Of a stretch of DNA of 20,855 nt, positions 1 to 8,018 are shown piece after piece (within the stretch, counting starts at the first letter, position 1; each line of letters starts with the position of its first letter). Source of the stretch: Chara braunii (taxonomy: Eukaryota > Streptophyta > Charophyceae > Charales > Characeae). The notes under the pieces are model-generated. The model did not search any database, had not been told where the DNA came from, and saw only the letters and a program-made list of their open reading frames with translations. The position numbers and the translations under genes were made by a program. Location: the NCBI GenBank assembly GCA_003427395.1, contig BFEA01000134.1, positions 506,103 to 526,957 on the forward strand, given 5' to 3'.

Positions 1-884
1 CTACTCCAGCGCTGTGCCTCATGGCCGATGAGCAGCGCAGCTGCAGTCTCGAAATGGCGCAGCAGGGAGTCTCCAAAATAGCGCAGCAGCCAAGTTCTTG
101 AACCAGCATAACGCTGGATTTCTCCTGGTACCTTCTATGTCCGAACTGGGCAATGGCCCAGCTTAAGTAGTGCTGGGCCAGGACTGAAAACCCTCGGCCG
201 GCGTTCTGGACCGTGCAGATCGAAACTCCAATCCACGGTCCAGATCGCAGGCTTCGAAAACTGGTTCAGTCCTTGGCCTAAAACGGCCTGCCTGGGTCCC
301 TACCGGACGTCCAGGCCCTATCCAGGATTAATCTTCCTGGTACCTAGCTTCAAACCGGTCTTGTGCAGACGTACCTGGCCTCAACGTCGGCCTGGGTTCG
401 AACAGTTCAAAATCTGTTCGAAAACAAAAGAAAAGGTCCAAACGTTTTTAGGAGCTCAGCCTCTGGGCCTGAATCTGGCCCTGACCCTAGAAGCGTGTAC
501 CTGGCCACAAAACGGACAACAGTACACCCTTTAGAAAAACAGCAGCAAATAAATAAAATAAAGACTATAAAAATAATCTAAAGCTGGCGTTTTTCTGATG
601 TAGGCCCAAGTAAAAATGCCATAGGGCCTTCAGGTGGCGGTGACGCGACCTGGGGGCCCTATTCCAACCTCGGGTCCCGTGAGGGGCCCGTGTGTAGGCT
701 TTCAGCATGTAACAGGATTGGTCTGCTGAGAACTGGTTTCAACTTTCAACTTTCTGGTGTTGTGTGAGCCTTTGTGAATGTCTGTGACAGTATTGACCTG
801 TCAAGTTGTGAATAGTGAAAGACAGTAAGTTGTGGATAGTACTGCTTATTACTAATGGTTTTTTTTGTTTTTTGTTTTGGTCCG
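1..884. other. Gene-free stretch, nothing recognised
   Basis: No open frame here resembles a known protein, and none has protein-like composition. The first 360 bases are fairly GC-rich with short self-complementary pieces such as GGGCAATGGCCC. The stretch around 540-580 is A-rich. I see no RNA gene, TIR or tailed insertion. Confidence 0.5.
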
Positions 885-1020
885 ATCATTTTTGTGTCTG
901 GTGTACCGGTCCAGACGGTCCCGGTCCAGTCCGGTCCGATTGTCCGGTGCCTGTCCGGATTACCGGACGTCTAAACCAGTCCAGACAAATGTCTGGGCCT
1001 CGGTCCAGACATGTACGGGT
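885..1020. repeat. CGGTCC/GGTCCAGAC-rich degenerate repeat patch
   Basis: Over about 130 bases the motifs GGTCC, GGTCCAGAC, TCCGGT and ACCGGAC recur many times in both orientations without a fixed period. This is low-complexity DNA that could act as the subterminal repeat zone of a decayed transposon, since GGTCCG words also occur in the ends of element A just to the right. No protein in this patch is credible. Confidence 0.5.
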
Positions 1021-1037
1021 CTCGGTCTGCGGTTGCC

Positions 1038-1053
1038 ATGATATATATATATT

Positions 1054-1084
<31 letters not shown>

Positions 1085-1113
1085 ATATACATATTTATAT
1101 ATATATATATATA
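1038..1113. repeat. TA microsatellite
   Basis: An almost pure TA tract, broken only by a few TTTATA interruptions and one CAT. It directly abuts the left end of element A. Open frames crossing it encode only Tyr-Ile repeats and are artefacts. Confidence 0.95.
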
Positions 1114-1887
1114 GGATCACCAGCCCGTACGTACGGAGGTCCCAGGGCCGACCTCCGTACTTACGAGCATTCGGGGTCCGTTCGGGGTCCGAACCCGACA
1201 GCGTTCGACACCCGCAAAAAATGTTTCGGCGCCTAAAACAAAGTTGTTTTTTTGGATTTGTTCTTTGTGAGTTCTCTATGATTTGAGGTACATGCCTATA
1301 AGTTTTGAAGTCATTTTGCTAGGCCAAAAAATACTTAAAAATCACGAAAGATGACGGTTTCAAAACGTGCTCGCCCACTCACTATTTTGTTTTTTTTTCA
1401 CTTTTAACTTTTTGTTTTCACTTTATTGCGGGGCCTAAAAAACATTATTATTTTTGAAACTTTTTTAACGCGTTTGGCAATATGTGAAGTACATATCTGT
1501 AAATTTTTGGGGCATTTGGCTGTGCCAAAAAAACATGAAAAATCGCCAATGATGGCGGTGTCAAAAACGTGCTCGCTCACTCACTAATTTTACTTCTCTT
1601 TTCATTTTTTCTTATTTTTTGCATTAGTTTTATTTTTTTTGTTTTATTTTTATTTCAAATTTGGTAAGTAATTTGGATGGGATGCTCAGGCAAATGTTGT
1701 TTATTGTATTTTTCTTCATAACATATAGTTTTTTGAACTTTTCAGATGCTTTTGAATTGTTTTTTTTTTTTCCTTTTTTTTTTTTTTGGTCCACGTTCAG
1801 CCCGAATGGCCGAACGCATCCCCAAGGGGTCCCACACGTTTGGGCGTTCGGGTTCGGACGTTCGGCCCATACCCAACGTCGGTTACC
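1114..1887. mobile_element. Element A, non-autonomous element lying in a TA microsatellite
   Basis: A 774-bp unit whose left end reads GGATCACCAGCCCG and whose right end, reversed, reads GGTAACCGACG, a loose terminal inverted repeat. Just inside the left end is a hairpin with 18-bp arms (1124-1141 and 1150-1167, loop of 8). The interior is AT-rich and repeats the words AAATCGCCAAAGATGGCGG and AAAACGTGCTCGC. The unit is closely matched along about 650 bp by element B. Both flanks are TA repeats, as in MITEs known to target TA microsatellites (the Micron type of grasses). That comparison is by analogy only. No transposase is encoded. Confidence 0.65.
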
Positions 1888-1896
1888 TTATATATA

Positions 1897-2442
1897 CTAG
1901 CTTAGCGCCCGCGGTGCGGGCAGTATGGCCTACGCCCGCAACCAAAAAGCGGGAAACGACATGCCCACCGGGAAACAACACGCCCACCGGGAAACAAAAA
2001 GAAAAGAAAAAACAGAACGACAAAACGACACACCCACCGACACACCCACCGAGAAACAAAAAGAAAAGGGGCAAAAAAGCGAGAAAAATAAGGAAAAAAA
2101 AAGAGGAACTACACACCGACCATGAAACAAAAAGAAAAGCAAAAACGAAAAGCGGGAAATGACAGGCCCAAAATGAAAATGCTAAAAGAAAAAAAGACCG
2201 CCCACTTGTCGACAGCAATGGCTTCAAGATATTCCCTCACATCTACGCCCGCTGCCGCCCCGCCCAATGGGCGCGATCCCTCGTTTAATGGCGCGCTGTG
2301 AACATTTCGGTACGCGCGCCCCTCTGCACACTCCCCAGCCCTGGATTGCCTTCATCTGCCGGCCCTCCTCAAAACTTCGACCCAAATCCGGCGCGCAGCA
2401 GACCATCGACCTCCTCCCACGGCCAATGCTGCTTAAGGGGTA

Positions 2443-2445
<3 letters not shown>
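1897..2445 (-). mobile_element. Non-autonomous Helitron, 549 bp, inserted in a TA tract
   Basis: On the minus strand the element begins with TCCTACCCC at 2445. It ends with a GC hairpin (1907-1912 paired with 1916-1921, loop of 3) followed 10 nt later by the terminal CTAG at 1897. The 5' neighbour is A and the 3' neighbour is T, so insertion lies between A and T without target duplication. A 5' TC, a 3' hairpin plus CTRR and an A/T insertion site are the diagnostic features of Helitrons. No Rep/helicase is encoded, so it would depend on a relative elsewhere. It separates TA tracts at 1888-1896 and 2446-2473 that were probably one. Confidence 0.72.
1965..2150. repeat. A-rich short-unit repeats inside the Helitron
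   Basis: CCCACCGGGAAACAA occurs twice in a row, CACACCCACCGA occurs twice, and GAAACAAAAAGAAAAG or a close variant occurs three times. The strand is strongly purine-biased. Open frames here encode Lys-rich low-complexity strings and are not genes. Confidence 0.7.

Positions 2446-2473
<28 letters not shown>
2446..2473. repeat. TA microsatellite
   Basis: A pure TA tract between the 5' end of the Helitron and the left end of element B. It is the probable continuation of the tract at 1888-1896. Confidence 0.95.
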
Positions 2474-2478
<5 letters not shown>

Positions 2479-3131
2479 GGTTACCAGCCCGTATGTACGG
2501 AGGTCCCCGGGCAGACCTCCGTACGTACGGGCGTTAAGGGTCCCGTACGGGGTCCGAACTTGAGGGCGTTCGGTCCCCGCCAAAACTTATTTCGGGACCT
2601 AAAAATAACGTTTTTTTCTGAATTTGTTTTTGTGAGTTCTTTATGAACTGAGGTACATGCCTATAAAGTTTCAAGTCTTTTGGCTCAGCCAAATAAGAAT
2701 TAAAAATCGCCAAAAATGGCGGTCTCAAAACGTGTTCGCCCCTCGTTTCTTTCCACTTTTTCTTTTTGTTTTCACTTTAGTTCAAGGTCTAAACAATTTT
2801 ATTATTTTTTGAAACTTTTTTAGTGGGTTTTACATTATGTGAAGTACACATCTGTAAATTCTCAGGGCATTTAGCTATGCCAAGAAAAAAATGAAGATCT
2901 CCAAAGATGGCGGTGTCGAAAACGTGCTCACGCACTCGCTAAATTTAATTCTTTTTTATTTTATTTTTATTTTTATTATTAGTATTTGTTTTTCATATTT
3001 TAGTTTTATTTCAAATTCGGTAAGGAATTTGGATGTAATGCTCAGTTAAATAGTGCTTAATTTATTTTTTTTCATAACATATCGTTTTTTCAGCTTTTTT
3101 TTTTTTTTTTTTTGGGTCCGCGTTCAGCCCA
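2479..3131. mobile_element. Element B, second copy of element A, right end lost
   Basis: Starts with GGTTACCAGCCCG after a TA tract and follows element A along its length, with the same subterminal hairpin (2488-2505 with 2514-2531, loop of 8, one mismatch) and the same AT-rich interior. It includes the GTGAGTTCT, GAGGTACATGCCTATA and CGTGCTC blocks. Similarity stops after GTTCAGCCCAT near 3131, where element A continues for another 75 bp to its right end. B is therefore truncated or rearranged there. The two copies differ by many substitutions and small indels, so this is not a recent tandem duplication. Confidence 0.7.
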
Positions 3132-3242
3132 TCTTTCGTGGGAACATGGGCAGATCACCATAATTTTTATCTTTTGTGCCGTTGGTGAGTGGTGAGGCGA
3201 AGGTCCTTTCTCTCCAATCCCTAGCTCCACAGTAACTCCAGT

Positions 3243-3374
3243 TAGGGCATACTGAGTCTCACACTAGGCCCTACAAAATGAGCGGCCAGATTGAGTCCTT
3301 GTCAAGGAAAGACTCGATCTGGCCGCTCATTTTGCTATTTTGTGATTTTGAGGGCCTAGTGTGAGTGTACTTGT
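3243..3374. mobile_element. Small fold-back element
   Basis: Arms of about 40-55 bp (3257-3297 and 3311-3366) are inverted copies sharing CTCACACTAGGCCCT and CAAAATGAGCGGCCAGAT, with a 13-base loop. The right arm has an extra 14 bases. ACTCCAGT occurs just outside each side (3235-3242 and 3375-3382), which could be an 8-bp target duplication, but the outermost ends match poorly. The CACACTAG words resemble those of the TIR elements further right. Confidence 0.6.
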
Positions 3375-3402
3375 ACTCCAGTGAATTTTCACTCTTCTGT
3401 TC

Positions 3403-3453
3403 TTTTTTTTTGTGGGAAGCTACACATGCTGGGAACCGGGCCCAGTGCCCCAC
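3403..3453 (-). mobile_element. SINE-like fragment with conserved hairpin (copy S1)
   Basis: On the minus strand this reads GGGGCACTGGGCCCGGTTCC, then CAGCATGTGTAGC and an A-rich end (T run at 3403-3411). CTGGG-CCCGGTT-CCCAG forms a hairpin (3429-3445) also found at 5465-5481 and 16297-16315. The A-tail orientation suggests a retroposed small RNA. Confidence 0.45.
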
Positions 3454-3734
3454 CTACCCAACCCACTCCAACGCACCCAGCCCATTCCAACCCATTCCCA
3501 CTCCCCCTCCTTCAGTCCCCTTCTCCCTTTTTTTTTTTTTTAAATAATGGGAGAAGCGGCATGTTTTGAAACTCTAAAGGCAAAAAAACTCGCTCTGGCA
3601 AAAAAAACGCGCGCCAACTGGAAATGAGCTATTACGGTCCAAAAGTATCCGTTGGGCATTTTTTTTTCCCCCCCCCTCTGACATCACGGCCGACACCTGT
3701 AAATATGACACCCGGTCTGACACGACGGCAGTTG

Positions 3735-4165
3735 GTACTTCCGTTGCCTTTTCAAACTTGGCACGGTTTTCTTTGCCAACGTTGCGTGTTTTTTTTGCCC
3801 CTTCGATACTCAAAGGTGACATGAACGTACTTACCCCTCCCCCCCCCCTCTCCTCTTGCTCCCATCAGGCATACAACGGGGCAGCTGTCATAGTAGTCTG
3901 TTCATCGTCTTCATACTCTTCATCATAGAGACTCGAACATCTGTGCCCCCATTGCCTTTTCGAACTCGGCATGGTTTACTTTGCCGACGGGTGTGTTTTT
4001 TGCCCCTTCGATACTCAAGGGCCGGACTTAACCCATTTCTTTTTTTTTCTTTTTTTTTCTTTTTTTCTGGTCTTGCTCCCAGATTGCAAGCATACAATGG
4101 GGCACCTCTCATAGTCTGTTCATGGTCTTCAGACTCTTCAGCATAGAGACTCGAGCATAGGAACT
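3735..4165. repeat. Imperfect tandem repeat, unit about 210 bp
   Basis: Three partial units repeat the order: GCTCCCA...GCATACAA, TCATAGTCTGTTCAT, ATAGAGACTCGA, TTGCCTTTTC-AACT-GGCA, TTTGCCCCTTCGATACTCAA. The spacing is 208-217 bases. On the minus strand two units keep similar short frames beginning LSIEGAK and containing FEKA, but stop codons and frameshifts break them. It may be a duplicated exon remnant or a plain satellite-like repeat. Confidence 0.55.
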
Positions 4166-4326
4166 AACTGCTCATGAGTATATTGACTGAACTGACCACT
4201 CTCATCTACATGCAGCTGATTGGCACGTTTTTTAACTGACCGTTCTTTTAACTGGCTCGTTCTGTGATGACGGGCTCCTCTTTTCTTTTTTTTTTTTTTT
4301 TTTTTGATTGGCACCTGTGTAGCACA

Positions 4327-4402
4327 CCGAACATGTTCGGCGCCCGACTGAGCAGCTGAACATGTTCGGACGCTCGGCCGAGCGGGAACCGAGCATGCTC
4401 GG
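4327..4402. promoter_or_regulatory. Cluster of 14-bp palindromes in the left end of the hAT-like element
   Basis: Three perfect 14-bp palindromes lie within 76 bp: CCGAACATGTTCGG (4327-4340), CGCTCGGCCGAGCG (4371-4384) and CCGAGCATGCTCGG (4389-4402). GAACATGTTC occurs again at 4358-4367. The first and last differ by a symmetric A/T to G/C change that keeps the palindrome. Subterminal repeats in hAT elements usually bind transposase, so that role is a reasonable guess here. Confidence 0.45.
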
Positions 4403-4437
4403 CCGGGCACAAATTAGGGGGCTGTGGAGCGCGTCCT

Positions 4438-4481
4438 CCTGTGTGTGTGGTGTGTGGGCTGTATGTCGGGTCTTTGTGGTG

Positions 4482-4512
<31 letters not shown>

Positions 4513-4531
4513 TGGGGTGTGTGTGTGTGTG
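4438..4531. repeat. TG microsatellite
   Basis: Runs of TG/GTGTGG with a short interruption (GGGCTGTATGTCGGGTCTT). Frames across it give Cys-Val repeats and are not coding. Confidence 0.9.
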
Positions 4532-4600
4532 TACGTTCAGGAGTGATGAGCAATGCCCCCTCGGGCCCCCCAAAATATATATATATATATATATATATAT

Positions 4601-4748
4601 CACAGCCCCTCGTTTGTTGTCCTCTTCTCCCTCTCTGCCTACGGTTTACCGGGCAGTTCTATTTTACGATATATATATATCGTCAAATAGAACTGCCCGG
4701 TAAACCGTAGGCAGAGAGGGAGAAGAGGACAACAAACGAGGGGCTGTG
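4601..4748. repeat. 148-bp almost perfect palindrome flanked by TA tracts
   Basis: The left arm runs from CACAGCCCCTCG at 4601 to the centre at 4674/4675; the right arm mirrors it to CGAGGGGCTGTG at 4748. I count one mismatch (4665 against 4684) over 74 paired bases, and the centre is ATATATATAT without a spacer. TA tracts lie at 4575-4600 and 4772-4797. A transcript would form a 74-bp stem. No terminal duplication is visible. Confidence 0.9.
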
Positions 4749-4954
4749 ACAGACTGTTTCGTCGGAGTTTTTATATATATATATATATATATATATAAGT
4801 TATAAAAATTAAAAAAAAAAAAAAAAAGTTTGGGCTCGGTGTATTTTGGGCCACGTTCGGGCTGGGTACCGAGTGTTCGGGTTCGGTCACCGAGTCCGAA
4901 GGTATGCTACACAGATTGGCACGTTTACTGATGACGTAACATTCTGGCTGCTAC

Positions 4955-5064
4955 GGGGAACCCGGAGGACTATAATTAGGAATTTAGGAGTAGTGGTAGG
5001 TACGTAGTGTGAGGTGAAATTGGAGAGAAGAATGTAGGTTACTTTTCAAAAAAAAAAAAAAAAG
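4955..5064 (+). mobile_element. Short A-tailed retro-insertion with target duplication
   Basis: About 90 bases of unrecognised sequence end in a run of 16 A at 5048-5063. It lies between AACATTCTGGCTGCTAC (4938-4954) and AACACTCTGGCTGCCAC (5065-5081), 15 of 17 identical. An A tail bounded by a 17-bp direct repeat is the signature of LINE-driven reverse transcription at a nick. The body may be the 3' end of a cellular transcript. I do not recognise its source. Confidence 0.65.
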
Positions 5065-5144
5065 AACACTCTGGCTGCCACCTCTCTTGATGACGTCAAG
5101 ATAGTTGGAAAATGAAGACCTTCTGTTCTTTTTTTTTTTTTTTT

Positions 5145-5182
5145 GGACCATTTCTCAATTTATGCATGACATCGTTGCGCAG
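5145..5182 (-). pseudogene. U6: U6 snRNA retropseudogene, 3' part with A tail
   Basis: On the minus strand from 5182 this reads CTGCGCAACGATGTCATGC, then ATAAATTGAGAAATGGTCC and 16 A (T run at 5129-5144). It matches the 3' half of plant U6 with a few substitutions. The A tail shows that it was made from RNA. AAGAACAG after the tail resembles AAAGAAAAACAG just upstream of the 5' part (8203-8216), a possible target duplication. The part shares the bases CAG with the 5' part, as expected for a 3-bp duplication made by the inserted element. Confidence 0.88.
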
Positions 5183-5426
5183 GGGCCAAGTCCCACTAGT
5201 TTCCTCAACGCCTGAATTTGGACATGTTTGTGGCGATGTGCGGTTGAGGGCATACTCACACTAGCACGCATTTTGATAAAATCGTAAATTGTAGGTGATT
5301 TTTTGGGTCACAAGGCCTACGTATTTTGCGTTTTCATGCAAATGGGCACGTAAATGCCAGCGGCTTGGACAGCCGCAGGGTTTCGTATTTTGCGCGAACC
5401 TCTGGAGGTCCGCACAATTAAGTATT

Positions 5427-5490
5427 TCTTTTTATTTTTTGAAGGACAACCACTCCATTATATGCCGGAAACCGGGTCCGGTGTCCCTTA
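5427..5490 (-). mobile_element. SINE-like fragment with conserved hairpin (copy S3)
   Basis: The minus strand reads TAAGGGACACCGGACCCGG, then TTTCCGGCATATAATGG, and ends in an A-rich run (T-rich 5427-5440). CCGGA-CCCGGTT-TCCGG forms a hairpin at 5465-5481. Loop and flanking words are shared with copies at 3403-3453 and 16203-16324, while the stem bases differ in a paired way. Confidence 0.5.
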
Positions 5491-5720
5491 CATATGAACT
5501 GCAGACCTGGAGGGAGATCCCACTAGCATTGTATGTGGAGTAGTGTAGAGGGTGTGTGACCCGCCTCCGCCGTCGATGGAAATGGGGATCGGTGGTTTTG
5601 TTTTTCCTGTATTTCAGTCCTCAAAAATATATGTTTTTTTGGAGCATCACATTGGGTGGTCTTTCTTTTGTTTTGCTTGCCGTGTTCCTCTGGGGGTCCC
5701 GAACGTGAGTGAAAATCAGA

Positions 5721-5846
5721 CCCATTTTTTTTGTGTTGCTGTTCACTCACCTTTCACTCACCTTTGGGTTGTGGCCCATGTGTCCCATTTTTTTTGTGTT
5801 GCTTTTCACTCACCTTTCACTCACCTTTGGGTTGTGGCCCATGCGT
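5721..5846. repeat. Two tandem copies of a 63-bp unit
   Basis: Units 5721-5783 and 5784-5846 differ at only a few bases (for example GCTGTTCACT against GCTTTTCACT). Each itself contains CACTCACCTTT twice. The multiple of three makes the repeat appear in translated frames, which explains the duplicated peptide seen there. Confidence 0.9.
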
Positions 5847-5896
5847 GGAAGAGAGGCCGAAAACAAAATTTTTCGGTGTTTCCCATCATGAGGGAA

Positions 5897-5897
5897 N
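5897..5897. other. Unresolved base (N)
   Basis: A single N in AGGGAANGTC marks an ambiguous base call in the assembly, inside the 672-bp TIR element. Confidence 1.
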
Positions 5898-6220
5898 GTC
5901 AGTCCGTGTCAGACCCTCGTCCAAGTTGTCTGTAGTCCCCGCAAATGTTTCACATGGGCAATGCTTTTGTCCTCTTCCTTTGACATGCATGTGCCCCCTT
6001 ATTTTTTGGGTGGTGTTCGGGAGGGTTCGATCCCCTCACCTACAGCAAAAGGTGTATGGAGTTACTCTTGCCCTTGTTTTTTTACGTTTATTTTCCCTAT
6101 TTCACGCTGCCACCCACCTGTCCCCCACCCGTCCCCCACCCGTCACACTAATCCACATACCTGGCTAGTGGGATCTCCCTCCTGTTTCTTTCTGGAAACG
6201 AAAAAAAAAAGAATTTGACT

Positions 6221-6297
6221 TCGTATGATCCAGGCACTCCAGCCTGGTTCATACGACGGCTGATTTTGAATTATACAAGCTGGAAAATGGGTCCGGC
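6221..6297. repeat. Compact hairpin and divergent SINE-like motif (S4)
   Basis: TCGTATGATCCAGGC (6221-6235) pairs with GCCTGGTTCATACGA (6242-6256) around a 6-base loop, with one mismatch. At 6279-6297 the motif GCTGGAAAATGGGTCCGGC, followed by ATCCCTTACG, matches the conserved hairpin of copies S1-S3. Here the adjoining run at 6201-6210 is A on the plus strand rather than T, so this copy is rearranged or the family is broader. Confidence 0.5.
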
Positions 6298-6444
6298 ATC
6301 CCTTACGTCATCCAGAAGGCCACGGGGTAAACAGTCTCCTCTGACCATATGAAAATGACGAAATCCTAATCCTAATTGTGCACTATGCAAATTACCCTAA
6401 AAACAGAACCTACAAAAACAAAGCCTATCACCCTTGAAAATAGC

Positions 6445-6945
6445 CCAACCCTGCAGATCCACTCTGCCACCTGCGCGGCAGGGATCTGTAAGTACAGACC
6501 CCGCAAACCCACCCACCTCCTCGCGATTCAAAGCATATCACTCCACCCCCTACGTTACCTACCCTAAAACACCAGCTCCCTCCATGATGGTGTTTCAGCA
6601 AACCCTGCGAAAAGCCCTAACTCCCATGGCAGGGGCCAAAGGCCCTGCAAAGCCCACCCACCACCTCGCGATTTAGGGTAATCCGCACCCCCATCCGCAT
6701 GCACTCCCCAATGAGATCTTCACCTCCCTCCATGATGAAAATCGTACGGAGCAACGCTCCCCAATCCCACAAGAAAAGCCTTAGGATGATAGAAGAAAAC
6801 TCCAAGCACACACAAGGAAATGAACGTAACCCAAAACATCAACGAGCCTGCAGAAATGCCCTACCACCCGCGCGGCAAGGATCAAAGGACCCCGCAAACC
6901 CACCCACCTCCTCGCGATTTAGGGCAAACTGCTCCCCCAGTCAGC
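6445..6945. repeat. Three imperfect repeats with CGCRAACCCACCCACC core
   Basis: Blocks near 6496-6530, 6645-6676 and 6890-6922 each carry a core like CAAACCCACCCACCTCCTCG followed by CGATTTAGGG. Each is preceded by a GCGCGGCA or GGCAGGG block and followed by CC/CATGAT or CACCATGA words. Spacing is irregular (about 148 and 246 bases). Short frames through them are not conserved. Confidence 0.55.
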
Positions 6946-7079
6946 ATCAACCCCCTAAAAACCCTGCCGCCCACCATGACAGGGTCTTCGCAAAGCGACA
7001 CAGTGACTCCCACGTTCATCTCACTACGATACAACGTAATCAACCAAAACACAAACCCATCAATAGCTATCAAGTAGAA

Positions 7080-8018
7080 CATCAAGCAATACGGTGTAAT
7101 TCAGCGGAATTTAAGCAGAAAAAGAAAAAACATCAGTAAAGCTAAGAAAACAAACAGCTAGCAATTACGCCTAAAGCGGCGACATACAAGGGAAAAATTG
7201 AAAAATCCCAGGAAACTAGCGAAAACAAAACTAATGAATCCCACACCAAATTTGGAATAACATTTCCACAATCCACCAAAACAACCAAGAACGTACAACT
7301 CTAGTAATGAAAAACAAAAGACAACAAAGGTTTTCCTCTATCATGATGAGGAAAAATCTTGCCAGTAGATGCATTCTCTGGAGATGGAATCGTTGATTGA
7401 AGGCAGAAGTGCTGAAAACCTCACTGGAAGCAACCCTATCGCGCCGAAGTCGCCTAGACTTTCATAATAGCGAGGACTAAGACCAGAGTTGCCCCGCGGC
7501 TTCAGCTCCATTGCAGACTCTCAACGAGAATCGTTTTCCGAGGAAAGCAGCATCCCGCTGACTCCAGCCAAACTTCGTATCTGAGACCAGGGGGCCAAAG
7601 CCCCTGATCAGGCTTCGTTTATGGTATTTTGGCGGCTAGCAAACCCTGCCTCGCAGTCAGCCACACATGCAACTCTTTCCCTTCGCTACCTAGCGAGGAC
7701 TGCCGGCTCCCACCGACCAAGGCCAGCCGTAGCCAGGGGCGTGGTGATACCCCTGTTGGACAGCAACTCTTCCCACGCCCATACGCGCGTGCCATTCCGC
7801 CGGCGAGTTTTGGCATGCATGCAGCACCTGCGTTGCGCTGCGTGTGGGCAGCTCTCGTAAGAAAAAGAAAAAAGAAAAAACAGGAGAAAGGGATGGATTT
7901 TTATGCATCATGCTGTGTGGCCCCTTGGCCCGTATAATCACAATCCTAGAGCAGGTCGAGACTGTCCTTTCTTTTTTGTGACGTATACGGGTGTGCCGTG
8001 TGACTGAGAAGTACCGTA
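7080..8018. other. Unrecognised interior of the 2.8-kb TIR element
   Basis: No credible protein or RNA gene. Positions 7080-7330 are A-rich. Positions 7480-7860 are GC-richer with short mirrored pieces such as CGCGCGTGCC. An A-rich run occurs at 7861-7890. The frames present are short and in conflicting orientations. Confidence 0.5.

Larger units (their letters stand above)
4315..4914. mobile_element. hAT-like non-autonomous element, 600 bp
   Basis: The ends are inverted copies, CTGTGTAGCACACC at the left and CTGTGTAGCATACC (reversed) at the right. They are flanked directly by ATTGGCAC at 4307-4314 and again at 4915-4922, a perfect 8-bp target duplication. An 8-bp duplication with short TIRs is typical of hAT transposons; Mutator makes 9 bp. 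GATTGGCAC also occurs at 4219, outside the element, which slightly weakens the case. No transposase is encoded. The interior holds palindromes near the left end, a TG microsatellite, TA tracts and a large palindrome. Confidence 0.68.
5510..6181. mobile_element. 672-bp TIR element nested in the 2.8-kb element
   Basis: Both ends read GAGGGAGATCCCACTAGC without a mismatch, and the similarity continues through GTATGTGGA-TAGTGT for about 37 bp. CTG lies outside both ends (5507-5509 and 6182-6184), a 3-bp target duplication. The interior has a 63-bp tandem duplication and a 12-bp CCCGTCCCCCAC repeat near 6120-6142. Its open frames cross the duplication and an unread base and resemble nothing known. 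Confidence 0.78.

Noticed and set aside
1011-1286. Tyr-Ile-rich frames across TA tracts (also near 4232-4710)
   Set aside because: They are translations of TA or TG microsatellites.
5552-5935. 127-codon plus-strand frame
   Set aside because: Its repeated peptide comes from the 63-bp tandem duplication (a multiple of three), and it crosses an unread base.
7338-7420. Possible C/D box snoRNA (ATGATGA ... CTGA)
   Set aside because: The boxes are common by chance, there is no terminal stem, and no guide region could be recognised.
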